Shown here: in pieces, positions 20,300 through 25,916 of the stretch
Numbering within the stretch: the first letter of the stretch is position 1
Layout of the letters: each line of letters opens with the position of its first letter
Assembly (NCBI RefSeq): GCF_003352005.1
Contig: NZ_CP024848.1
Span: forward strand, 2,737,001-2,801,000
Source of the DNA: Oceanobacillus zhaokaii
Lineage (GTDB): Bacteria > Bacillota > Bacilli > Bacillales > Amphibacillaceae
Reading direction: 5' to 3'
DNA length: 64,000 bases
The notes under the pieces: model-generated
What the model was told of the DNA's origin: nothing
The model's input: the letters and a program-made list of their open reading frames with translations, nothing else
Databases searched by the model: none
Made by a program: the position numbers and the translations under genes

Positions 20300-21121
20300 T
20301 CAATCCCATTTTTTCCCTTTTCGATAAAGGTTCCTTTCGGATAATGCTAAAACTTTAGCAGTCGGTGGACGTGTCACTGTCGGTAGCAATATTTGATCAA
20401 AATAATCCGCATCAGCTAAAACGTTCCACGGTGAAACTCCGTAAAAAGCGTTTGCTAGATCTTCAAGGATGCCACTTGTAAAACTTCTGGCACCAATACT
20501 AGGGGTACCATTGAATTCTTCAGGAACGTCTTCCTTATGAATCCTAACATTCATACTAGCAATCACCTTCCAGCTGTGATTATCTAATGAATTAGATGTT
20601 AATGATAATATCGAAATAAATGGATTGTTTATAATTTCTTCTAAGGTTGGAACAGCGTTTTTATTAATATCAAATAACCCGCAAACAGGTTGTGTATAGT
20701 TTTTCCATAATACCTGTCCAAAGGAATATGAACCATCCTCTAAAAATATTTGAAATATATCTCCCACTTTCCATTTTTGTTTTCTAGGTCTTTTATGTGA
20801 GATTAATCGATTTTTGGTGATATTTATTTCTTCGGCGGATAAGTTCGCATTAGCTAGTTCGTTTATGACAATGGCTATCTCCAATATCAGTTCAGCATTA
20901 GTAGTACGTATAATAACAGCACTTGATTCATAATCAAAACCTATACGCTTGTATAAATACGGTTCAATCTTTTCTCTAACTGTTTTGCGTAGAAGCTTTA
21001 TTGCCTCATTATTAGTTTCCAATTTAAACAATTCAGCTAAATCATTATCAATAAGGAAATATGATGTTGATGCATCAGGTAGCAAGATTTCTACACTCCC
21101 TAATTTACAAGTGGTATCCAT
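20300..21121 (-). CDS. protein with Imm26-like immunity domain
   Basis: A 273-residue cytoplasmic protein. The N-terminal third is helical (DLAELFKLETNNEAIKLLRK). The middle KWKVGDIFQIFLEDGSYSFG followed by QVL matches the start of the immunity protein 26 family, found next to polymorphic toxins. The C-terminal part includes PSIGARSFTSGILEDLANAF. No partner toxin is seen nearby, so it would be an orphan immunity gene, a common kind of cassette cargo. The start has a GGGGAAATGAAAT upstream. Imm26 is assigned by pattern only. Confidence 0.65.
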   Translation of the reverse strand: MDTTCKLGSVEILLPDASTSYFLIDNDLAELFKLETNNEAIKLLRKTVREKIEPYLYKRIGFDYESSAVIIRTTNAELILEIAIVINELANANLSAEEINITKNRLISHKRPRKQKWKVGDIFQIFLEDGSYSFGQVLWKNYTQPVCGLFDINKNAVPTLEEIINNPFISILSLTSNSLDNHSWKVIASMNVRIHKEDVPEEFNGTPSIGARSFTSGILEDLANAFYGVSPWNVLADADYFDQILLPTVTRPPTAKVLALSERNLYRKGKKWD

Positions 21122-21186
21122 TATATTTCATTTCCCCTTTAATTTGAGAACTTCTTATTAAAATTATAACACCGTAAAAAGTCTGT

Positions 21187-21264
21187 TTCTGCAAGTAACC
21201 TGCCCCGATAGTTAAAAAAGGCTACGTATTGACGTTCGCCTTGTTGCATTAATGCACCAGTTAG
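21187..21264 (-). repeat. attC-like element 15 (78 bp), interrupted by an IS110 remnant
   Basis: First half-site CAAGTAACCTGCCCCGATAG at 21192-21211; second half-site GCATTAATGCACCAGTTAG at 21246-21264. The inner hairpin is GGC...GCC at 21220-21240. The IS110 relative begins at the next base, the same position as in element 9. Confidence 0.78.
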
Positions 21265-21446
21265 CCATTCATGAAGCGCAAAAACCTGCGCTTCACCACA
21301 GAGAATGAATGTTTGTTTCTATGTCTATAATGACTTTTGGGTACATTCACAACAATCTTGTCTCAGCATTTAAAAAAATCATAAAATGCTGGGTCTAGTT
21401 TGTTTTTGTCTTTTTTAGGATTTTCGGATGTAAACTTTCATGGTAG
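21265..21446 (+). mobile_element. internally deleted relative of the IS110 element
   Basis: It begins after GCACCAGTTAG with a hairpin TGAAGCGC/GCGCTTCA followed by CACCACAGAGAATGA, matching the left end of the IS at 13774. It ends with TTTCATGGTAG like the right end at 15378, and the AT-rich stretch before that also aligns. The transposase and the guide-like leader are missing, so it could only move in trans. The two hairpins differ by paired base changes. Confidence 0.75.
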
Positions 21447-21500
21447 TTGAAGAGGCAGCCATATCGCTTGAAGAAGGGATCTATTCAATTATCGCGCTAG

Positions 21501-21782
21501 TTAACTGATAAGCAGGTTTCCAAAATTGACGGAAAACAAGATAGAAAGGAAAATGCCAAATAGACTACAAAGAATACCCGTTACAGCTATTTTTTTTCCA
21601 TTTTGTTTAAAACGATTTATTTGTCTTACCCCTATGACACCATAAATTAGACCAATAATGCCAAGTATGAAGCCCACTGCCATAAAAGAAGTAACAATTG
21701 AAAGAGCCCCAAAGATTATTGATATCGTGCCTTTGCTATTAGCTTTACTATCACTAGCGTTTGAAACTTCAAGTTTACTAAT
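21501..21782 (-). CDS. DUF4190-like membrane protein, apparent ATT start
   Basis: About 93 residues: a short hydrophilic start then two hydrophobic helices separated by YGVIGVRQINRFKQNGKK, the DUF4190 hallmark. AAGGAGG lies 8 nt upstream of an in-frame ATT (21780-21782), where a start is expected. The only in-frame ATG (21870-21872) lies on the far side of the element 16 half-site, which would be translated into the N-terminus. Either ATT is used or the start was lost. The IS110 remnant lies just downstream of its stop. Confidence 0.65.
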   Translation of the reverse strand: MSKLEVSNASDSKANSKGTISIIFGALSIVTSFMAVGFILGIIGLIYGVIGVRQINRFKQNGKKIAVTGILCSLFGIFLSILFSVNFGNLLIS

Positions 21783-21840
21783 TTTTCCTGCCTCCTTTTT
21801 AAACTGAGTGGACCGATTGTGAACAAGATTTAACAATACT

Positions 21841-21993
21841 CTTAAACTAACCTGCCCCAGTTCAGTATCCATAAACAGATAATAACATAATGCTTAACCC
21901 TTTAATTGTAAATTTCTGAAATCAATAATAAAAGAAAATGACCATCATTTGATGATCTTACTTGTTTAATTATTGCACCCGTTAGTTGAATAA
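21841..21993 (-). repeat. attC-like element 16 (complete, 153 bp)
   Basis: First half-site TAAACTAACCTGCCCCAGTT at 21843-21862; second half-site AATTATTGCACCCGTTAGTT at 21968-21987, the closest to consensus. The inner hairpin ATCAT/ATGAT lies at 21944-21956. Confidence 0.8.
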
Positions 21994-22005
21994 GAAATCT
22001 TATAT

Positions 22006-22547
22006 TCACTTTAACTTTCGATGATTTTTTAGCATTTGTTGCAAATACTCTTCCGATTTTCCTTTAGGGATACTAAGGCTTTCCCATTCTTCATTTTTAA
22101 TTTGCTTACCCACATAAACAATTTGTCCGATATGATAAGCGTAATGAGCCATTTGCCTTTCAATCGCATCAATAACCGTATGGCTTTCGCCACGAATATA
22201 AATATTTTTTAATAAATCCTCTTCATTTAAATTATCAATTGTTTTAAAAAGAGTATTCCAACCTCTTTCCAATTAGAAATCATTTCTTGCTTTGATGATA
22301 TAGTGTTTACAAATTCTTGGTCACGTTTCCTATTGGTTTTTTCACCATCTGATGTTAAAAAATTCGTCCATCTTGAAATCATATTTCCACTTAAATGCTT
22401 TACGATAATTGAAATACTATTTGAAGATTTATTTAAAGCCCAATGTATATCGTCTTCTGATAATTGCTGTATTGTCTTATCCCCTAGTTCTTTAACACTT
22501 CTAAACCTAGCTTGGACTACTTTTAAATACTCATTCCCCACAGTCAT
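22006..22547 (-). pseudogene. DinB-like (DUF1572) protein, frameshifted
   Basis: A four-helix DinB/YfiT-type protein of about 179 residues split in two frames. The upstream part starts MTVGNEYLKVVQARFRSVKE and contains VKHLSGNM with the first metal-ligand His. The downstream part contains RQMAHYAYHIGQIVYVGK with the other His ligands. The break is at about 22265-22272: one extra G in TTGGAAAGAGG restores SNWERGWNTLFKTI. Members are often thiol-dependent metalloenzymes (bacillithiol transferases in this group), but this copy is probably dead. Confidence 0.8.
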
Positions 22548-22593
22548 TACGATCCACTCCCACCGATTAGTATCTACATTATAAAACTATATT

Positions 22594-22676
22594 CTTACGC
22601 TAAAATGCCCCATAGTAAAAGAGACCGTCATAATGACGATTTCATTGTTGAAGTAAAGCACCCTTTAGCTGAATAA
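22594..22676 (-). repeat. attC-like element 17 (complete, 83 bp)
   Basis: First half-site CGCTAAAATGCCCCATAGTA (22598-22617) is diverged; second half-site GAAGTAAAGCACCCTTTAGC (22650-22669) is good. The inner hairpin is CGTCAT/ATGACG at 22626-22638. Confidence 0.75.
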
Positions 22677-22698
22677 GAAGTGCGATTCATTTTAAGAA

Positions 22699-22921
22699 TC
22701 ACACTTCTATTTTATATTTAGATTCTGACTTTCTTAGTATTACTGCTCTTGCAATAAACACCGGTAAACCAGTAATTATGAATAGCTTAAGTAGGAGAAC
22801 TCACAAGGTATTATTTTGAGTTACATTTTTTGTATTCCAAACTACGTAATCCAACAATTAAGAAAAGAAATGCAGCAAATAAAAGCACTCTTGGAATAAG
22901 AGATAACAATAAGTTAGCTTA
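22699..22921 (-). pseudogene. membrane protein remnants
   Basis: Two short C-terminal fragments in tandem: RVLLFAAFLFLIVGLRSLEY running to a stop at 22811, and LLKLFIITGLPVFIARAVIL running to a stop at 22699. Neither has a start codon. They look like the ends of two different small membrane proteins left by deletions. Confidence 0.5.
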
Positions 22922-22997
22922 AACATGGAATACCAAGTATATTTAAGCTATTTGTAACAAAGATTATAACTAATACAGTCAAAAGGAGGTCGATAGA

Positions 22998-23183
22998 ATG
23001 GATGCACAACGAGCACAAGAAATTACTTCTTCACCAGATATTATTGATGTAACCTATAATGGAGAAGCCATTTACATTGAGCACGTGGATGAACAAAATG
23101 GAACAGCTACTATCCATTTCCTTAACGAACCAAATAATAAACAAAGTGTTTCTGTAACAAGCCTAAATGAACAAAATGTTTGA
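22998..23183 (+). CDS. sspH: small acid-soluble spore protein, H type
   Basis: A 61-residue SASP of the H family, a forespore-specific protein of spore-forming Bacilli. The opening MDAQRAQEITSSPDIIDVTY and the VTYNGEAIYIEHVDE core are diagnostic. An AAAGGAGGTCG site lies 4-5 nt upstream of the ATG. It is on the plus strand, opposite to the neighbouring cassettes, with its own terminator. There is no full element between it and the remnants to its left, so it may not be a standard cassette. Confidence 0.92.
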   Translation: MDAQRAQEITSSPDIIDVTYNGEAIYIEHVDEQNGTATIHFLNEPNNKQSVSVTSLNEQNV

Positions 23184-23199
23184 AGTATCCCATAACAAG

Positions 23200-23226
23200 C
23201 CTCCACCTTATAGTGGGGGTTTCAAC
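23200..23226 (+). terminator. sspH terminator
   Basis: CCTCCAC and GTGGGGG form a short stem around CTTATA, followed by TTTC. It lies 16 bp after the sspH stop. Confidence 0.75.
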
Positions 23227-23516
23227 TTTTGATCAAAATAATTTGAGTATTACCTCAACCATTCACCTAATCTTCTTAAGAACAGGCTCTGTTAAAGCTT
23301 AATGTTGATATGAGGTTAAAGAAATTAGAACTTCCCGGTTATCTGTAAGTTCTAATTCGTAGTCAGGATGGTGCGGTGCCCTTGATACTGACTAAACTAT
23401 CCATTTCAAAACTCAATAAATTATTTATACGTTTTACCTCATATTCCCTCATATTTTATCCCCTTTTAATTGCCTAAGTATTGTAGTTTTAAAAAACGCC
23501 GTATTGACGATCTCCT
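23227..23516. other. gene-free stretch with possible transposon-end remnant
   Basis: I see no gene here. GGCTCTGTTAAAGCTTAATG at 23285-23304 looks like the terminal repeat of an insertion sequence, and TTAGAACTT/AAGTTCTAA forms a 9-bp hairpin just downstream. I cannot find the matching other end, so this is probably a relic. AATTGCCTAAGTATTGTAGT (23468-23487) may be a decayed half-site of element 18. Confidence 0.35.
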
Positions 23517-23547
23517 TGTTGTAATAAAGCACCAGTTAGCTTAATAA
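23493..23547 (-). repeat. attC-like half-element 18
   Basis: The half-site AATAAAGCACCAGTTAGCTT lies at 23523-23542, preceded by an inner segment CGCCGTATTGACGATCTCC. That segment and the start of the half-site are the same as in element 19 over more than 30 bases. Confidence 0.7.
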
Positions 23548-23583
23548 GATATAAAAATATAGATTGAATCGATTATATTTACC

Positions 23584-23772
23584 CTAAAAGGTAGTTAGAT
23601 AATTCACAAAGACAAGGGTAAGGAATATGGAAAAGAAAATAATTCCCTTTTGTATTCGATTCCTTTTTTTGAACCAATTCCACCTTTGACTATCAGTGCT
23701 AAACATTATGTAATCTATAATAGCAAATAAAAGTATCCCAAATGTTACCAATGTAAATTCCAAAATAGTCAT
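23584..23772 (-). CDS. small membrane protein of unknown function
   Basis: A 62-residue protein with two hydrophobic helices (LVTFGILLFAIIDYIMF and GIIFFSIFLTLVFVNYL) around a basic loop DSQRWNWFKKRNRIQKG. The ATG at 23770-23772 touches its AGGGG ribosome-binding run, so an in-frame TTG four codons later may be the true start. Single-gene cassette between elements 18 and 19. No family recognised. Confidence 0.6.
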   Translation of the reverse strand: MTILEFTLVTFGILLFAIIDYIMFSTDSQRWNWFKKRNRIQKGIIFFSIFLTLVFVNYLTTF

Positions 23773-23829
23773 CCCCTAATTCATTCTTAACTATAATTCA
23801 TACGTTATATTTATTAAATAGTTTCGTCC

Positions 23830-23915
23830 CTCTTTAAGTAAACTGCCCCTTTAGTTAAAAAAGACCGCCGTATTGACGATCTCCTTGTTGTAATAAAGCA
23901 CCCGTTAGTTGATTA
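23830..23915 (-). repeat. attC-like element 19 (complete, 86 bp)
   Basis: First half-site TAAGTAAACTGCCCCTTTAG at 23835-23854; second half-site AATAAAGCACCCGTTAGTTG at 23893-23912. The stop codon of the next gene falls inside the second half-site. Confidence 0.8.
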
Positions 23916-24207
23916 ACATCTCCCCTTTTATTTCAAACCAAATATTCTCTACTATCACTAAACATATGATTGCTAAAATAAAGGCTGTTACAGAGAGTAC
24001 GACCTTGTTTCGTAACCTGGTATTGAACCGTATGTACAACTTTCCTATCAAGCTGATAAGCAGTATAAAGATAGGAGCTGTTATAGCTATTGCTATTAAA
24101 TCAACAAGAGAAAATGGTTTGCTGATGTATGGGTCAGAATAGATATTGAGAAGAAGAAGTGCGATAAATAAGACGAATTGATAAATAAAAAATCTTACAG
24201 GACTCAT
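23905..24207 (-). CDS. three-helix membrane protein of unknown function
   Basis: A 100-residue protein with three hydrophobic segments: FIYQFVLFIALLLLNIY, LIAIAITAPIFILLISLIGK and VLSVTAFILAIICLVIVENI. Its TAA stop (23905-23907) is supplied by the conserved half-site of element 19, as is common where integron cassettes end at their recombination site. It is the cassette nearest the right end, which would be the most recently captured one in an integron model. The start follows AAGGGA by about 11 nt. Confidence 0.68.
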   Translation of the reverse strand: MSPVRFFIYQFVLFIALLLLNIYSDPYISKPFSLVDLIAIAITAPIFILLISLIGKLYIRFNTRLRNKVVLSVTAFILAIICLVIVENIWFEIKGEMLIN

Positions 24208-24290
24208 AAATGATGGATTCCCTTCTATGTAGTGTTATGTAAAGTATAAATCCTCAAAGAAAAAATAAATAAACTTTTAAGCCAACTTGT

Positions 24291-24338
24291 CTTGTTGAAC
24301 TATCCTGCCCCGTTAGTTTAAGTACAATATTTCACAAA
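24291..24338 (-). repeat. terminal half-element 20 (candidate attI-like end)
   Basis: The half-site TGAACTATCCTGCCCCGTTA at 24295-24314 has no partner half-site to its right. On the minus strand it lies upstream of the first cassette gene, the position of the primary attachment site in an integron. The tail TTTAAGTACAATATTTCACA is shared with element 4. Confidence 0.65.
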
Positions 24339-24401
24339 GTTATTATACCATATATTAGTAATTCTCAGAAAACTAAACAATATCCTTGTCATTATAATAG
24401 T

Positions 24402-24429
24402 AAAATCCGTCTAAATTTAGACGGATTTT
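24402..24429. terminator. bidirectional terminator-like hairpin at right array edge
   Basis: AAAATCCGTCTAAA with TTTAGACGGATTTT is a perfect 14-bp inverted repeat with A and T runs on both sides, so it could stop transcription from either direction. Confidence 0.8.
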
Positions 24430-24442
24430 ATATGCCATTTTA

Positions 24443-24466
24443 TCGGTCAATTATAATGTCATTTGA
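24443..24466 (+). repeat. 12-bp tandem repeat at right edge of array
   Basis: Two 12-bp units, TCGGTCAATTAT and AATGTCATTTGA, follow the pattern of the five units at 8815-8874 and are in the same orientation. Confidence 0.55.
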
Positions 24467-24482
24467 GTCGTGTTTTTTGAAA

Positions 24483-24527
24483 ATGCACCTCAAAACGGAA
24501 CCCTTTAATCGTATGGGGCCGCTTTTT
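24483..24527 (-). repeat. right copy of array-flanking inverted repeat
   Basis: Inverted partner of 8641-8686. Its outer end overlaps the stop codon (24526-24528) of the gene to the right, mirroring the left copy, which abuts the yitT stop. Confidence 0.85.
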
Positions 24528-24735
24528 ATATATATTTTATCCTTATCAGCTCATCGCCATTAATCCACTCTGGAAAGAAATCAACTTTTAGCGAAATTGG
24601 TGACTCCTGCCCAAGTCGTTCATCTACTTCAGATGATGTTGTAAACGAACTACCAAAATAAAGTACATTCCCATTTGCATCATATGATTGACAGAAGTAG
24701 GAATAAGGGAATTCTTCATGATACTTAAATAGCAT
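24526..24735 (-). pseudogene. probable C-terminal remnant of an anti-sigma (DUF4179/DUF5643-type) protein
   Basis: A 69-codon open frame including SYDANGNVLYFGSSFTTSSE and SISLKVDFFPEWINGDELIR-like sequence (SPISLKVDFFPEWINGDELI). This resembles the extracellular C-terminal domain of the anti-sigma-like proteins paired with ECF sigma factors in Bacillaceae. It begins at the exact end of a truncated sigma factor fragment, as if a deletion had joined the start of the sigma gene to the end of its partner. It could alternatively be a free-standing small gene. The function is not established. Confidence 0.45.
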
Positions 24736-24856
24736 TCTCTGGACTTCGCAAATATGCGAATGCCGTTTTATATAAATCTATTTTATATAAAACGGCATCA
24801 AGCGCAAAAAAAGCTTCATCATCACCTGATATGGCTTTTAACGCATCCTCGCGCAA
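24725..24856 (-). pseudogene. N-terminal fragment of an ECF sigma factor
   Basis: From a TTG at 24854-24856, preceded by GGGGGAG, the frame reads REDALKAISGDDEAFFALDA and then YKIDLYKTAFAYLRSPENAI before a stop. This is the region 2.1/2.2 start of an ECF sigma factor (the GDDEAF and YKTAFAYL patterns). It stops at 44 codons where a full protein has about 170. A perfect 17-bp inverted repeat (ATGCCGTTTTATATAAA) at 24760-24798 lies inside it. Confidence 0.65.
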
Positions 24857-24999
24857 GTCTTCTCCCCCATCCTAAATGCAGTTATATAAATTAGACTGCT
24901 AGTTACGGAAAAAGTTTTATTCTTTTTCTTATAAATGAGAATGAAGTTGCGTGTAGTACATATATAATAAGCATAATAGTTCAATAGGGGGATCATTAC

Positions 25000-25800
25000 A
25001 TGCCATATGTTAAGGTTGACTCGGAGACAAAGCTATTCTATGAGGACAAAGGAAGCGGACAGACGATTATTTTTATTCACGGTGTGATGATGAGCAGTAA
25101 ATTCTTCCGTAAGCAACTTTCATTTTTCAGTGAAAACTATCGCATTATCGCATTAGATCTTCGGGGACATGGACAATCCAGCAAAGTTGAACACGGGCAT
25201 ACTGTTGGGCAATACGCAAGAGATCTAAAAACATTTATTGAAAAGTTAGAATTGAAGGATGTGATTTTAGTAGGGTGGTCAATGGGATCATTCGTTGTCT
25301 GGGATTATGTAAATCAATTTGGCACAGATTATATTAAGGCAGTAACGATTGTCGATCAATCTGCTTCTGATTATATTTGGCCAGGCTGGGAGTTTGGTGC
25401 TTTTGATTTTGCAGCATTAACTGGGCTAATGCAGGTAATCCAAGAAGATCAGCATGGATTCAATCGAAATTTCATAGATGGCATGTTTAAGAAAAAACCT
25501 TCAGATGAAGATGTCCAATGGATTTTGGCAGAAATGAATAAGTTGCCAGCGTCGATTGAGAGCACCATCGTTTTTAATCAATCTATCGTTGATTATCGAG
25601 AGACTCTATCCAATGTGGATGTCCCAACACTGATCTGTTTTGGCACTGTTGGCTTTTTTACAATAGAAGCTGGGGAATACATCCAGGAAAAAATAGCCGG
25701 ATCAAAACTAGTAGCATTTGAAAATAGCAGTCATTTGCTATTTTTAGAGGAAACAGACAAGTTCAATCGAGAGTTAGATACGTTTTTTAGAAATTTATAA
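25000..25800 (+). CDS. alpha/beta hydrolase
   Basis: A 266-residue soluble alpha/beta hydrolase. The oxyanion motif FIHGVMMSS, the LDLRGHGQS segment, the nucleophile elbow GWSMGS and a late histidine in NSSHLLFLE complete a catalytic triad. It resembles haloperoxidase/arylesterase-type hydrolases, but the substrate is not readable. AGGGGG lies upstream of the ATG. It stands alone, and its strand and style suggest normal chromosomal sequence outside the array. Confidence 0.9.
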   Translation: MPYVKVDSETKLFYEDKGSGQTIIFIHGVMMSSKFFRKQLSFFSENYRIIALDLRGHGQSSKVEHGHTVGQYARDLKTFIEKLELKDVILVGWSMGSFVVWDYVNQFGTDYIKAVTIVDQSASDYIWPGWEFGAFDFAALTGLMQVIQEDQHGFNRNFIDGMFKKKPSDEDVQWILAEMNKLPASIESTIVFNQSIVDYRETLSNVDVPTLICFGTVGFFTIEAGEYIQEKIAGSKLVAFENSSHLLFLEETDKFNRELDTFFRNL

Positions 25801-25916
25801 TTATCTGGATAACTATACAATAGTATCTCCACTATACTACGAGCGGTGATACTATTGCAGTTTATAAATCAGTGGGGTTACTACTGCATCTGCTAAAAAA
25901 TCAAGAATGGACCTTC

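Larger units (their letters stand above)
8870..24322 (-). mobile_element. integron-like gene cassette array
   Basis: About 15.4 kb of short genes separated by a repeated composite element. Reading the minus strand, each unit is gene, then an element beginning near the stop codon with AACTAAC, an inner hairpin, and an end GGTTAGTT just before the next gene. Twelve complete elements measure 78-153 bp and several half-elements remain. Almost all cassette genes are on the minus strand; sspH and the recombinase are exceptions. The cargo is typical of integrons: Nudix, VOC, DinB-like, CPBP, an Imm26-like protein, and several DUF or membrane proteins. No intact IntI-type integrase is present in the window. 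I infer site-specific capture by a tyrosine recombinase. Tandem duplication around a transcription-unit boundary is less likely, because the cargo genes are unrelated. Confidence 0.75.

Noticed and set aside
23285..23400. Complete insertion sequence
   Set aside because: Only one possible terminal sequence is seen, with no transposase and no matching other end; recorded only as a possible relic.
10119..24322. CRISPR array
   Set aside because: The repeats are 78-153 bp, diverged, and separated by genes of varying length, not by short uniform spacers; no cas genes are present.
8870..24322. Prophage or integrative conjugative element
   Set aside because: There are no capsid, tail, lysis, replication, relaxase or secretion genes. 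The only recombinase is broken, and no attL/attR pair at a tRNA is seen.
24760..24798. Perfect 17-bp inverted repeat as a terminator
   Set aside because: It has no T-run on either side and falls within readable ECF sigma codons, so I treat it as part of the gene remnant.
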